Origin: Methylophaga sp. UBA3192
Lineage (GTDB): Bacteria; Pseudomonadota; Gammaproteobacteria; Nitrosococcales; Methylophagaceae
Assembly (NCBI GenBank): GCA_002363955.1
Contig: DEXE01000007.1
Location: forward strand, 268,808-332,807
Length of the DNA stretch: 64,000 nt
Direction: 5' to 3'
Part shown: positions 15,836-25,648 of the stretch, one piece after another
How the letters are laid out: the number at the start of each line of letters is the position of its first letter
How positions within the stretch are numbered: the stretch's first letter is position 1
Program-made: the position numbers and the translations under genes
Notes under the pieces: model-generated
Database searches by the model: none
What the model saw: only the letters and a program-made list of their open reading frames with translations
Told to the model about the DNA's origin: nothing

Positions 15836-16281
15836 GAAGGCATTTCTTGGTTAACACACATAATATCAGCACTGACAACGACCTCGCCGTCAACAGTCGC
15901 CTGACCATAAAACTTCCATAAATTACGTTTGTTTTTAATCAATTTAACTTCAAGGCATAGTTGATCGCCTGGCTCTACAGGTTTTTTAAAGCGCGCATTA
16001 TCAATACCGGCCAGATAATATAACGCTTCATCTGAACGAATCTGATCGGCTGTTTTAAATGCCAGCAATCCTGTAGCCTGAGCTAATGCTTCCAGAATCA
16101 ATACGCCCGGCATAATGACACGCTGGGGGAAATGGCCCGTGAAGTGGGGTTCGTTGAAACTGACATTTTTAATACCAACCAGATGTTCACCCGGTGTAAA
16201 TTCAATTACCCTGTCAATCAACAGGAATGGGTATCGATGTGGCAGTAAGCGTTGAATCTCATGTATGTCAATGGTGTTCAA
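15832..16281 (-). CDS. fabZ: 3-hydroxyacyl-ACP dehydratase FabZ
   Basis: A 149-residue hot-dog dehydratase of fatty-acid elongation. The active-site His is in PHFTGHFPQRVIMPG (about residue 53) and the acidic residue in LILEALAQ (about 67). The N-terminus has the family's IQRLLPHRYPFLLIDRV. It lies between lpxD and lpxA, so 3-hydroxyacyl-ACP partitions between membrane lipid (FabZ) and lipid A (LpxA, LpxD). The 93-bp gap after lpxD is the longest in this part of the operon, and no clear hairpin was seen in it. Confidence 0.97.
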   Translation of the reverse strand: MNTIDIHEIQRLLPHRYPFLLIDRVIEFTPGEHLVGIKNVSFNEPHFTGHFPQRVIMPGVLILEALAQATGLLAFKTADQIRSDEALYYLAGIDNARFKKPVEPGDQLCLEVKLIKNKRNLWKFYGQATVDGEVVVSADIMCVNQEMPS

Positions 16282-16374
16282 TCTGATTATCCTTTAGGAT
16301 TTATATTTTTGCGTGCAGTAATCTTACGTTGAGACCCTGTTGCGGTAAAGCTAAGTGAATGATGAACACATTCA

Positions 16375-17388
16375 TTACTTCAACTTGGCTTCCAATTGTT
16401 TTAATTTGTCATTTAATTTATCAAGCTGTCTATAACGAATCACATTCCTGTGCCATTCTCTGGTGGGCTCAACCGGAATTCCGGAAGAATAGGTTCCAGC
16501 AGTTAGAATTGATTTGGTTACCATACTCATGCCAGTCAATTGAACACCATCGGTTATTTCAATATGCCCGGCAATACCCGTTCCCCCCCCAATGGCACAG
16601 TGGGCTCCAATGCGAGTGCTACCTGAAATACCCACACATCCGGCAACTACCGTGTGTTCACCAATGAAAACGTTGTGACCGATTTGAATTTGATTATCCA
16701 GCTTGGCACCATCACTGATGATAGTGTCATCTATAGCTCCACGATCAATAGTCGTATTGGCGCCAATTTCGACATCATTACCAATAATGACTTTGCCTAC
16801 TTGCGGGATCTTCAACCATTTACCATTATCGTTCGCAATACCAAAACCATCCGCACCAATAACGACTCCGGGATGAATACGAACGCGCCCACCAATTTGA
16901 ACTTTCCGGCACAAAGTGACATTTGACATCAACCGGGTATCAGCACCAATCTCCACATCATTTTCAATGATACAGCCTGGTCCGATAATCACATTGTGAC
17001 CAATCTTTACGTTCGAGCCGATATAAACCTGTGCAGCTATGCGTGCGGAATCGGCAATATGACAACTTTGCCCAATTACTGCACTTGAATGAATACCGGT
17101 ATCCGGTTGTTCATCAGGATATAAAAGGGAGGCTGCTTTGGCATATGCGACATAAGTGTCATCAATAACCAAAGCATTGGTATTTACTTCGGCTAAATCT
17201 GCGGATGAAACAATGACACATCCAGCAGAAGTCGATTTTAGATATTGACGATATTTAGTATTCGCTAAAAAACTGATATCGGTATCCTTTGCATTTTGCA
17301 AGGTACCGACACCAGTTATAACTTTGTCTGCATTTCCAACCAGTTGTGCACCAATTTCAGATGCTATTTTTGCTAATGTCCAGACCAC
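16375..17388 (-). CDS. lpxD: UDP-3-O-acylglucosamine N-acyltransferase LpxD
   Basis: The third enzyme of lipid A synthesis; it N-acylates UDP-3-O-acyl-GlcN. It has 337 residues: an N-terminal uridine-binding domain (about 1-100; LQNAKDTDISFLANTKY), a left-handed beta-helix (about 105-300) with the catalytic His in QIQIGHNVFIGEHTVVAG (about 238), and a C-terminal helix that is a coiled coil (LDKLNDKLKQLEAKLK). It starts 10 bp after the skp stop. Length and motifs match the family. Confidence 0.96.
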   Translation of the reverse strand: MVWTLAKIASEIGAQLVGNADKVITGVGTLQNAKDTDISFLANTKYRQYLKSTSAGCVIVSSADLAEVNTNALVIDDTYVAYAKAASLLYPDEQPDTGIHSSAVIGQSCHIADSARIAAQVYIGSNVKIGHNVIIGPGCIIENDVEIGADTRLMSNVTLCRKVQIGGRVRIHPGVVIGADGFGIANDNGKWLKIPQVGKVIIGNDVEIGANTTIDRGAIDDTIISDGAKLDNQIQIGHNVFIGEHTVVAGCVGISGSTRIGAHCAIGGGTGIAGHIEITDGVQLTGMSMVTKSILTAGTYSSGIPVEPTREWHRNVIRYRQLDKLNDKLKQLEAKLK

Positions 17389-17398
17389 ATCCAGACTC

Positions 17399-17899
17399 TT
17401 ATTTCGCTTTAAGTCTTTCCAGCACTTTGGAGGTTAAATCTGCACGTTCACTGGCAAAAATAACACCTTGATAAAGTACCAAGTCATAAGATTCTTTTTT
17501 AGCAAGATCTACGATTGTTTCTGCAATTTCTTCTTCTAACTTACGTAACTCTTCATTACGACGGATAGACAAGTCTTCACTGTATTCATCCTGTAGGCGT
17601 TTCAATTCACGTTGATCGTTTAAAATCTTACGTTCCTGTGCCTGACGTTCGTCATTACCCAGTATTGCAGCATCACGATTTAATTTATCCTGAGCCGCAC
17701 GTAATTCCTTGTGTTTGTTTTCGAGTGATTTGCTACGCGTTGAAAATTCTTTTTCCAATCGGGCTAAAGCACGTTCCTTCTGTGGAGACTGATCTAATAC
17801 GACACTTGCATTTACAACGCCGATTTTCATTTCAGCAGCATAAACGGGGCTGACCATTAAAGATGCCAACAACAGGCCAACAATCTTGATGTTTTTCAC
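17399..17899 (-). CDS. skp: Periplasmic chaperone Skp/OmpH
   Basis: A 166-residue jellyfish-shaped chaperone that carries outer-membrane barrels to BAM. The signal peptide ends at PVYA-AEMKIG (about residue 22). The body is a short beta start (KIGVVNASVVLDQSPQ) and two long charged helices (ENKHKELRAAQDKL; DEYSEDLSIRRNEELRKLEEE), then a C-terminal strand (YDLVLYQGVIFAS). It sits between bamA and lpxD, its standard place. Confidence 0.93.
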   Translation of the reverse strand: MKNIKIVGLLLASLMVSPVYAAEMKIGVVNASVVLDQSPQKERALARLEKEFSTRSKSLENKHKELRAAQDKLNRDAAILGNDERQAQERKILNDQRELKRLQDEYSEDLSIRRNEELRKLEEEIAETIVDLAKKESYDLVLYQGVIFASERADLTSKVLERLKAK

Positions 17900-17920
17900 T
17901 CTTAACTCCGATAGTTAAAT

Positions 17921-20197
17921 TTAAAATGTTGATCCCAATGAAAACTGGAATACTTCGGTTTCGTCATCCGGTTGATCACGTAATGGAGCAGCAATACTAA
18001 ACGACATTGCGCCAAATGGTGAAATCCAAATTGCTGATAAGCCGGTTGAATATCTCAGTAAATCAGCTTCAAAGCTTTGATCAACATCATATACGTTACC
18101 CACATCCACGAAAGTGCTCAAGCGGAAAGAGCGTAAAGCTTTTTTCATGAATGGAATTGGGAAAATAATTTCCGCTCCGCCAGTAACCATTAAATTACCA
18201 CCGAGAGGTCGGTCAGCTTCCCTGACCCCCAGGGTATTTGCTCTGAAACCTCTCACACTTCTGATACCACCAGCGTAAAAGTTCTGGAAGAAGGGAAATT
18301 GCTCACTATCACCATAGGCTTTACCGTACCCAAGATCCGTTCTCAAGGCAAAGGTAAAGGTATCGTTCAATGGGGTATACCAGTTATTGCGATAGCGAAG
18401 TTTGTAGTACTGCAGGTCACCAATAGGCGTAGCCACTTCTGCAGAAACACTTTGCGACATACCTCTTGTCGGTAAGATAGCATTGTTTCGTGTGTCACTT
18501 GACCAGCCAATAGTTACTGGAAACGCATGAAATGAATCCCCCTCTTTTTCGATAAAATCATCGTAACGGGTAATTTCATTATTACTTGGTACATCCAGTT
18601 GCGTATTTTCATAACCAAATGCAAGATTTATCCGGTTATTCTCTGAAATCGGAATACCGAAATTAATATCACCACCAAAAACGTCCGTGGTGTAGTTAGC
18701 AATATTCGCCTCAAATGCATCTGTTTCGCGATAGAAAAGATTAAAGCCCTGACTGATACCATCTACCGTGGCAAACGGATTGGTATAACCAAAGCTATAG
18801 ACTGTGTTGACACGGCTATTATTAAAGCCGAAGCGAACATGCTTGCCACTTCCGAAAAAGTTTTTCTGTGTGACGTTTGCATTGAAGATAATACCGTCAG
18901 ATTGAGAGTAACCAATACCGGCTGACAGGCTACCGGATGCCATTTCCGTTACATTGAAATCCAGATCAACCTGATCAGATGTTCCGGCAACAGGCAAGGT
19001 TTCAACATTCACATCTTCGAAATACCCCAAACGAGAAATTCGTTCGCGAGACCGCTCAACAGCGCCCGTGGAAATCCAGGCTGACTCCTGTTGGCGCATT
19101 TCCTGACGCAATACTTCATCACGGGTTTTGCTATTACCTGAAATATTGATACGACGTACATAAGCCCGACGACCCGGGTCGACAAAGAAAGTCAGATTAA
19201 CTTCCCGCGTTTCACGATCAATATCCGGTACGGCATTCACGTTGGCAAAAGCATAACCATCATTACCTAATCGATCTGTAAGTCTTTCAGAACTGGAGGT
19301 AATAGCCTTTCTGGAGAACACCGAGTTTTTACGGATGGTAACCAAATTAAATAATTCTTCTTCCGGCACAATCAAGTTGCCAGCCAATCTTACTTCATTG
19401 ATTTTGTAGCGTTCACCTTCAGCAATATTGATGGTGATGAACATCTGTTTTTTATCATCTGAGATCGTTACCTGTGTGGATTCTACGGTGAAATCGACAT
19501 AACCACGATCCAGATAAAATGAACGTAATGATTCAAGGTCAGCTGATAGTTTCTGACGGGAATACTGATTGTCTTTGGTTAACGAAGATAACCAGCCACC
19601 AGTAGTCGATTCAAACTCGCCAAGCAGTTCTTCATCATCATAAGAATTATTACCGACAATATTAATCTCACCGATGGTGGCAACCACACCTTCTGCCATA
19701 TTAATCCGGACGGCTACACGATTGCGCGATAATGGCGTCACTTCTGAATCAATAGCCACACCATATTTACCACGGCTAAAGTACTGACGCTGCAGTTCCA
19801 GCTCAACCCTTTCCAGCATGGCCTGCTCAAACACCTGGCCTTCAGCAAAACCAATCTGGCGTAATGACTTGGTCAACTCTGCACTGTCCAAATCTTTGTT
19901 ACCGACAAACTCGATGCTGGAAATTGCAGGACGTTCACTGACTTTAATGACTAACACACCATCATCACGCTCAACCTGTACATCGTTGAAATATTTCGAT
20001 TTAAACAGTGAGCGGATAATGCCTCTGACATCATTTTCCGTCAGCTCATCGCCTACTTTGACTGGTAGGAAGTTAAAAACCGTCCCAGCGGAGATCCTTT
20101 GTAACCCCTCCACCCGGATATCTTTGATGATAAACTCCTCGGCCCAAGCTGCAGAGGATAACAAGATGAGCGTCAATGCTGTGATGATTTGTTTCAT
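17921..20197 (-). CDS. bamA: Outer-membrane barrel insertase BamA
   Basis: A 758-residue core of the BAM complex. A signal peptide (LILLSSAAWA) is followed by five POTRA domains (about 22-420) and a 16-strand Omp85 barrel. The barrel has the lid-loop motif VRGF (SVRGFRAN) and ends in a C-terminal aromatic signature (FQFSLGSTF). The frame begins at 20245, but the ATG at 20197 (MKQIITAL) places the signal peptide at the N-terminus and is chosen. It is downstream of rseP, whose product controls the envelope stress response. BamB in this window is its partner. Confidence 0.96.
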   Translation of the reverse strand: MKQIITALTLILLSSAAWAEEFIIKDIRVEGLQRISAGTVFNFLPVKVGDELTENDVRGIIRSLFKSKYFNDVQVERDDGVLVIKVSERPAISSIEFVGNKDLDSAELTKSLRQIGFAEGQVFEQAMLERVELELQRQYFSRGKYGVAIDSEVTPLSRNRVAVRINMAEGVVATIGEINIVGNNSYDDEELLGEFESTTGGWLSSLTKDNQYSRQKLSADLESLRSFYLDRGYVDFTVESTQVTISDDKKQMFITINIAEGERYKINEVRLAGNLIVPEEELFNLVTIRKNSVFSRKAITSSSERLTDRLGNDGYAFANVNAVPDIDRETREVNLTFFVDPGRRAYVRRINISGNSKTRDEVLRQEMRQQESAWISTGAVERSRERISRLGYFEDVNVETLPVAGTSDQVDLDFNVTEMASGSLSAGIGYSQSDGIIFNANVTQKNFFGSGKHVRFGFNNSRVNTVYSFGYTNPFATVDGISQGFNLFYRETDAFEANIANYTTDVFGGDINFGIPISENNRINLAFGYENTQLDVPSNNEITRYDDFIEKEGDSFHAFPVTIGWSSDTRNNAILPTRGMSQSVSAEVATPIGDLQYYKLRYRNNWYTPLNDTFTFALRTDLGYGKAYGDSEQFPFFQNFYAGGIRSVRGFRANTLGVREADRPLGGNLMVTGGAEIIFPIPFMKKALRSFRLSTFVDVGNVYDVDQSFEADLLRYSTGLSAIWISPFGAMSFSIAAPLRDQPDDETEVFQFSLGSTF

Positions 20198-20253
20198 TGT
20201 TGTTTTACAGTCAGTCAGCCGAAGAAATCGTAAGTGTACCTGCAATGTGTGGA

Positions 20254-21591
20254 TTAGCCAATGAGTCGAGCAATGTCATTTGTAAAAGCGAATACCATCA
20301 ACAGCAGAATCAAAAATAATCCAATTTTTTGTACCTGGATTTGTACCGATTCCGGTAACGGTTTGCCACGAATCCATTCAAAAAAATACATCAGTAAATG
20401 ACCACCATCCAGCACTGGTACAGGTAATAGATTTAATATCCCTAAACTGATACTGATCATGGCTAAAAAACTGATAAAGGCGACAAATCCTTGCTGAGCA
20501 GAATCTCCGGCAAATTGTGCAATAGCAATTGGCCCACCCAGGTTGTCACTGGAAACCGTACCGACAAGCATTCCCCATAAACCGCTCAAGGTCGTGACAC
20601 TAAATTGCCAGGTTTGTGTAACGGCCTGAGGAATAGCCGTCAATGGTCCATAGCGTAACTCTGCTTGCAATTCTGTCGGTATTTCAAATGCATCTGTATT
20701 GACTGCGGCACCAATACGTCCCATTCCATTATCATCTGCAGCGGGGGTAATAATCAGTTGCTGTATGACGCCATTGCGTAGGATTTCGACTTCGATAGGT
20801 TGCTCAGCACTATTCTGAATTAACGTCACCCATGCCTGCCAACTCTGCAGTTGTTTTCCATCAGCAGAAATTAATTCGTCTCCGGCTTGTAAGCCTGCTT
20901 TTTCTGCAGGACTATCGGCAACGATCTTGCCCAAAATCGGGGGCATTTCTGGTTGCACGGTTTTTATACCAATTTGATTAAACAGGGTTGCTGCATCGTC
21001 AAGACCAAGCTTTGGTAAAGTGAGTTGTTTGGTGGTTTCGATATCAGCACTACGTGTTGTCAGTGAGACGGTTTCACCAGATTGTGCCAATCTCAACCAT
21101 TGCTGAAACAAGCTGTTTATTGTTGGCGTTGCTTTACCGTTGACGGCAATAATTTGCTCACCCGGAGTAAGCTGAGCCATGGCTGCTGGTGAGTCAACCG
21201 TGACTTCATCAATAATCGGCTTTATTCCCGGTACTCCAATGATCAGAATCATCCAGTAGGCAAATACGGCAAATAAAAGGTTGGCAACAGGCCCTGCTGA
21301 GACAATCGCAACGCGGTTTTTTAATGGCTGGCGATTAAAAGTTTGTCCCAGATCAGCATCTGCCACCGGCCCTTCGCGTTCATCCAGCATCTTGACATAA
21401 CCACCTAAAGGCAGCGCTGCAATCACAAATTCAGTGCCATTTTTTAATTGTTTTGACCACAGTTTCTGGCCAAAACCGACCGAAAAACGCAATACTTTCA
21501 CCCCACAACGCCGTGCTACCCAGTAGTGTCCAAATTCATGGATAACCACCAGCAGGCTGAGGGCGACAATAAAAAAGATTAATGATTGCAT
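20254..21591 (-). CDS. rseP: Site-2 intramembrane protease RseP
   Basis: A 445-residue zinc metalloprotease that cuts the anti-sigma factor RseA and leftover signal peptides. The zinc motif HEFGH is in the first membrane helix (about residues 18-22), and the third ligand Asp is in the family motif PVPVLDGGHL. Two tandem PDZ domains (about 115-190 and 200-280, each with the LTPGEQI/LQAGDEL type loop) lie between helices 1-2 and 3-4. It overlaps the dxr stop by 13 bp. Confidence 0.96.
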   Translation of the reverse strand: MQSLIFFIVALSLLVVIHEFGHYWVARRCGVKVLRFSVGFGQKLWSKQLKNGTEFVIAALPLGGYVKMLDEREGPVADADLGQTFNRQPLKNRVAIVSAGPVANLLFAVFAYWMILIIGVPGIKPIIDEVTVDSPAAMAQLTPGEQIIAVNGKATPTINSLFQQWLRLAQSGETVSLTTRSADIETTKQLTLPKLGLDDAATLFNQIGIKTVQPEMPPILGKIVADSPAEKAGLQAGDELISADGKQLQSWQAWVTLIQNSAEQPIEVEILRNGVIQQLIITPAADDNGMGRIGAAVNTDAFEIPTELQAELRYGPLTAIPQAVTQTWQFSVTTLSGLWGMLVGTVSSDNLGGPIAIAQFAGDSAQQGFVAFISFLAMISISLGILNLLPVPVLDGGHLLMYFFEWIRGKPLPESVQIQVQKIGLFLILLLMVFAFTNDIARLIG

Positions 21592-22769
21592 AACTTCCGC
21601 ATCTGCTGTTGAGCGACCTTTCTGGCCATTTGATCGGCAGACAAAATGTGTTCCAGTGAATCTGCTGCTGTTGATTGTACGCCTTCTAAAACATCAGCAA
21701 TGATCCGGGCAATATCAGTAAACTTAATTTTGCGGTTAAGAAAGGCTTCTACTGCCACTTCATTAGCGGCATTAAGTATAGCCGTACTGGTTCCCCCTGC
21801 ATTTAATGCCTTATAAGCAAGGGCCAGGCAAGGGAATCGCGCAAAGTCCGCTTCCGAGAAATCCAGCCTTCCCGCCTTCACCAGATCCAAAGGCTCAACT
21901 CCAGAATCTATACGTTGCGGCCAGGCTAACGTATTGGCAATGGGTGTGCGCATATCGGGATTCCCCATTTGCGCCAGCACCGAACCATCCGCATAGTCCA
22001 CCATGGAATGAATAATACTCTGGCGGTGCAACACGACCTCAATCTTGTCACTGCTCACTCCAAATAACCAGTGCGCTTCGATAACCTCCAGTCCTTTATT
22101 CATCATCGTGGCGGAATCAACGGATATTTTCTGGCCCATCGACCAATTTGGATGCGCTACCGCCTGTTCTGGCGTAACCCTATCCAGATCGTCAATATCC
22201 CAATCCCGAAACGGTCCACCTGATGCCGTCAGAATAATTCTGCGGATACCTTTATTTTCAAAATGATATTGCTGGGTATCGCCGACTGGCATGCATTGCC
22301 ATATCGCATTATGTTCACTATCAACAGGAAGCAATATTGCATTATTCGCTTCCACTTCGCGCATCAGTAAAGCACCACTCATCACCAGCGCTTCTTTATT
22401 GGCCAGCAAAATACGTTTACCGGCTTTTGCTGCGGCCAGGGTGGGAAGTAATCCTGCAGCCCCCACAATAGCAGCTACCACAATATCAGTTTCATCTGCA
22501 CTGGAAATCATTTCCAAAGCTTGCATACCGCTTTGCACAGCAGTAGCCAAACCGGCTTTACGAAGTTTTATTTCGAGTTGTTCTGCCGAATCCGGGCATA
22601 ACATAACGGCCACAGCCGGTTGAAATTGAATGCATTGCTCAAATATCGTATCAACTGATTTATTAGCCGCTAAGGCGTATACAGAGTATTTTTCAGGATG
22701 ACGCTGTAAAACATCTAAAGTGCTGATACCAATTGAACCGGTTGAGCCGAGAATAGTAACCTGCTGCAT
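21579..22769 (-). CDS. dxr: 1-deoxy-D-xylulose-5-phosphate reductoisomerase Dxr
   Basis: The second enzyme of the MEP isoprenoid pathway (DXP to MEP, NADPH). It has 396 residues with the nucleotide-binding start VTILGSTGSIG, LANKEALVMSG, the metal/substrate loop PVDSEHNAIWQ and the flexible-loop region HPNWSMGQKISVDSATMMNKG. The frame opens at 22790, but the ATG at 22769 forms a TAATG overlap with the cdsA stop, has AGGT upstream and gives the usual N-terminus, so it is preferred. It feeds undecaprenyl phosphate synthesis together with uppS of the same operon. Confidence 0.97.
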   Translation of the reverse strand: MQQVTILGSTGSIGISTLDVLQRHPEKYSVYALAANKSVDTIFEQCIQFQPAVAVMLCPDSAEQLEIKLRKAGLATAVQSGMQALEMISSADETDIVVAAIVGAAGLLPTLAAAKAGKRILLANKEALVMSGALLMREVEANNAILLPVDSEHNAIWQCMPVGDTQQYHFENKGIRRIILTASGGPFRDWDIDDLDRVTPEQAVAHPNWSMGQKISVDSATMMNKGLEVIEAHWLFGVSSDKIEVVLHRQSIIHSMVDYADGSVLAQMGNPDMRTPIANTLAWPQRIDSGVEPLDLVKAGRLDFSEADFARFPCLALAYKALNAGGTSTAILNAANEVAVEAFLNRKIKFTDIARIIADVLEGVQSTAADSLEHILSADQMARKVAQQQMRKLCNH

Positions 22770-23593
22770 TAAAACTGACCTGTCAGCCATAACAGCGCAG
22801 CAAAAAACGGAACGGCCGCCAGCAGACTATCCATCCTGTCCAGCATACCGCCATGCCCCGGTATAAGTTGCCCACTGTCTTTTATCTGGTAACTGCGCTT
22901 AAACAGACTTTCAAATAAATCACCACTGACCGAAATCAAACCGGTTATCAGGCTGATAGCAAGCCAGCCGCTCAGTGATAAATTCTGGGAAATACCCAGC
23001 AAATATGCCAGAACGCTCCAGAGTGCTACTAACACCAGAGCTCCGGCAAGACCTTCAAGCGTTTTATTCGGACTGATAGCCCTGGCCAGAGAATGTTTTC
23101 CCCAGCGTTTACCTGCGAAATATCCACCGGTATCGGCCAGCCATACACTTATCAAAACATATAAAACCAAGACTGGACCATTCGGAGCTAAGCCATGCAG
23201 CCATACCGCGCTGTAAACAAACAATAACGTGACCAGCATGCTGAGCAGATAGGTAAATACTTTATTGTGGAAGCACCCAGCAAGAATGCCGGGTAAAGGT
23301 CGGTGTGCAAATAAAACAATGAGCAGACTGAACAGAATCCAGAACAGTAAGCCGCTGAACAATATATGGTCAATCGCTGCCGTCGTAAGCAATACTGCCA
23401 AAACAGCAACAAATGAAATACTGGCCAATACTTTGAACATGGGTTTGATTGCTGCCATGGAGAGCCATTCCCATATCGCCATCAACACAACAACCGTCAG
23501 TAAAGCAATAAAACCGATACTGGGTAATAGCAAAATGGCCATTATCACTAACGGAATTAACACTGCCGCAGCCAATAAACGCTGTTTAAGCAT
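22769..23593 (-). CDS. cdsA: Phosphatidate cytidylyltransferase CdsA
   Basis: Makes CDP-diacylglycerol from phosphatidate and CTP, the branch point of phospholipid synthesis. It has 274 residues with about seven to eight membrane helices. The C-terminal CDP-OH signature SVSGDLFESLFKRSYQIKDSG...PGHGGMLDRMDS is complete. Its start overlaps uppS by 8 bp and its stop overlaps the dxr start. Confidence 0.96.
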   Translation of the reverse strand: MLKQRLLAAAVLIPLVIMAILLLPSIGFIALLTVVVLMAIWEWLSMAAIKPMFKVLASISFVAVLAVLLTTAAIDHILFSGLLFWILFSLLIVLFAHRPLPGILAGCFHNKVFTYLLSMLVTLLFVYSAVWLHGLAPNGPVLVLYVLISVWLADTGGYFAGKRWGKHSLARAISPNKTLEGLAGALVLVALWSVLAYLLGISQNLSLSGWLAISLITGLISVSGDLFESLFKRSYQIKDSGQLIPGHGGMLDRMDSLLAAVPFFAALLWLTGQF

Positions 23594-24329
23594 CTTCTTT
23601 ACCTGCTAACTGTTCCGATGTACGACCAAACCGTCGTTCACGGCTGGAAAACGAATCTATTGCTATATCCAAATTCTGGGCATTAAATTCAGGCCAAAGT
23701 GTCTCGGTAAAATACAATTCGGTATACGCCAGCTGCCACATCAGAAAATTACTGATACGTTGTTCACCGCCTGTACGGATGAACAGATCCGGTTCAGGCA
23801 AATCGGCCGTCACCAAATGACCGGCAATAACACTTTCATCAATCTGCTCTGGATCGAGTTCGCCGTTTTGGATTTTTTTCGCAATCTGCTTAACTGACTG
23901 GGTAATGTCCCAGCGCCCACCATAGTTGGCAGCAATATTCAGGATCAAACCATCGTTTTCAGCCGTTAATGCCGTTGCATCCGCAATCTGTTGCTGTAAT
24001 GACACCGAAAAACGACTGATATCACCAATGACATTAAGACGGATATTGTTTTTATGCAGACGTTTAACCTGGTTATCCAGTGCATGACTGAATAACTCCA
24101 TCAGTAAATTGACTTCCTTACCGGGTCGTCGCCAGTTTTCACTGCTGAAGGCAAACAGGCTGAGTACTTCCACACCGCAGGCGACACAATGTTTAACAAT
24201 GCCTTCAACCGCTCGGACACCAGCCCGGTGCCCCATAAATCGCGGTTGTAGCCGTTGTTTTGCCCAGCGACCATTGCCATCCATGATGATAGCAATGTGT
24301 CTGGGTATGGAACGACCGGAAGAATTCAT
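23586..24329 (-). CDS. uppS: Undecaprenyl diphosphate synthase UppS
   Basis: A cis-prenyltransferase that builds the C55 lipid carrier for peptidoglycan and for the surface polysaccharide encoded in this window. It has 247 residues with the pyrophosphate-binding motif IIMDGNGRWAK (Asp about 20) near the N-terminus and the C-terminal EQRISNFLMWQLAYTEL plus RRFG signatures. It precedes cdsA and follows frr by 24 bp. Confidence 0.97.
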   Translation of the reverse strand: MNSSGRSIPRHIAIIMDGNGRWAKQRLQPRFMGHRAGVRAVEGIVKHCVACGVEVLSLFAFSSENWRRPGKEVNLLMELFSHALDNQVKRLHKNNIRLNVIGDISRFSVSLQQQIADATALTAENDGLILNIAANYGGRWDITQSVKQIAKKIQNGELDPEQIDESVIAGHLVTADLPEPDLFIRTGGEQRISNFLMWQLAYTELYFTETLWPEFNAQNLDIAIDSFSSRERRFGRTSEQLAGKEDA

Positions 24330-24353
24330 TTGGTATGGCTAAACCGTAATGGC

Positions 24354-24911
24354 TTAGACCGCCATCAAATCGGTTTCTTTTTCAGCCAGTAAGTCATCAA
24401 TCTGTTTGATGGTAGTATCGGTCAGCTTTTGAATGGCCTCTTCCGCACCACGCTGTTCATCTTCCGAAATGGCTTTGTCTTTTAATAAATCTTTGAAGCT
24501 GCCATTCGCATCACGACGAATATTACGCACAGCGATACGTGCATTTTCAGCTTCAGATTTAGCCACTTTGACCAAATCTTTACGACGTTCTTCAGTTAAG
24601 GGCGGAATCGGAATACGAATAGTCATTCCTGCACTATTTGGATTCACCCCCAAATCAGATGTCATAATGGCTTTTTCGATCACCGGAACCATATTTTTTT
24701 CCCATGGCGCCACCGTGAGCGTTCTGGAATCTTCGATACCAACACTCGCCACCTGACTCAAGGGAACATCGGAACCGTAATATGGCACGGTAACATGATC
24801 TAATAAACTGGTATGTGCGCGGCCAGCACGGATTTTCGCCAGTGCAGTTGCCAGAGCCGCAACACTTTTCTGCATTCGGTCTGCTGCATCTTTTTGAATA
24901 TCATTAATCAT
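24354..24911 (-). CDS. frr: Ribosome recycling factor
   Basis: A 185-residue tRNA-mimic that splits post-termination ribosomes with EF-G. The family helices are evident (MQKSVAALATALAKIRAGRA at the start; EERRKDLVKVAKSEAENA and VRNIRRDAN in the long bundle), with a hinge-linked beta domain (about 30-105). It sits 8 bp after pyrH, in the standard rpsB-tsf-pyrH-frr order. Confidence 0.97.
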   Translation of the reverse strand: MINDIQKDAADRMQKSVAALATALAKIRAGRAHTSLLDHVTVPYYGSDVPLSQVASVGIEDSRTLTVAPWEKNMVPVIEKAIMTSDLGVNPNSAGMTIRIPIPPLTEERRKDLVKVAKSEAENARIAVRNIRRDANGSFKDLLKDKAISEDEQRGAEEAIQKLTDTTIKQIDDLLAEKETDLMAV

Positions 24912-24919
24912 GATTTGTC

Positions 24920-25645
24920 CTATTTCACCAATGTACCAACATTTTTCCCATACACTATGTCAGTGAGATTACCGTATTCATGAACATTAAATACCCTTAA
25001 AGGCATTTTCTGTTCCTGACACATCACTACTGCCGTTGTATCCATTACTGCCAGGCGATTATTAATAACTTCATCATAAGACAGCGTGTCATAACGGATG
25101 GCTTCGGGATCTTTCCTTGGATCTGAATTATATACACCATCTACCTGGGTGCCTTTAAGCATGAGCTCAGCACCAATTTCTACAGCACGCAAACTGGCTG
25201 CTGAATCTGTGGTAAAAAATGGATTACCGGTACCCGCAGCAAAAATCACTACCCGGCCTTTTTCTAAATGCCGAATAGCACGGCGGCGCAGATAATCCTC
25301 ACAGACTTCATGAATACGTATCGCGGACATGACACGGCAGAATGTTCCATTACGTTCCAGAGCATCCTGCAGTGCCAGCGCATTTAATACGGTTGCCAAC
25401 ATGCCCATGTGATCGGCACTGACTCTATCCATGCCACTGGCGGCAAGGCCAGCACCACGAAAAATATTGCCACCGCCGATAACAATACCCAACTGAACAC
25501 CCTGGGCATTCAGCTCGGATATCTCTTTCGCAAACCGGGAAATCACTTCGGGTTGAATGCCATACTCGGCATTACCCATTAAAGCCTCACCACTCAGTTT
25601 GAGCAGAATACGCTTATAAACAAGCTGATTTCCGGTTTCCGTCAT
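24920..25645 (-). CDS. pyrH: UMP kinase PyrH
   Basis: A 241-residue amino-acid-kinase-fold UMP kinase (UMP to UDP), allosterically set by GTP and UTP in the family. It has the ATP/phosphate-binding start RILLKLSGEALMG, the glycine loop VIGGGNIFRGAGL, ATVLNALALQDAL and the C-terminal nucleotide region VDGVYNSDPRKDPEA. It begins 3 bp after the tsf stop, so it is coupled to tsf. Confidence 0.97.
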   Translation of the reverse strand: MTETGNQLVYKRILLKLSGEALMGNAEYGIQPEVISRFAKEISELNAQGVQLGIVIGGGNIFRGAGLAASGMDRVSADHMGMLATVLNALALQDALERNGTFCRVMSAIRIHEVCEDYLRRRAIRHLEKGRVVIFAAGTGNPFFTTDSAASLRAVEIGAELMLKGTQVDGVYNSDPRKDPEAIRYDTLSYDEVINNRLAVMDTTAVVMCQEQKMPLRVFNVHEYGNLTDIVYGKNVGTLVK

Positions 25646-25648
25646 GGT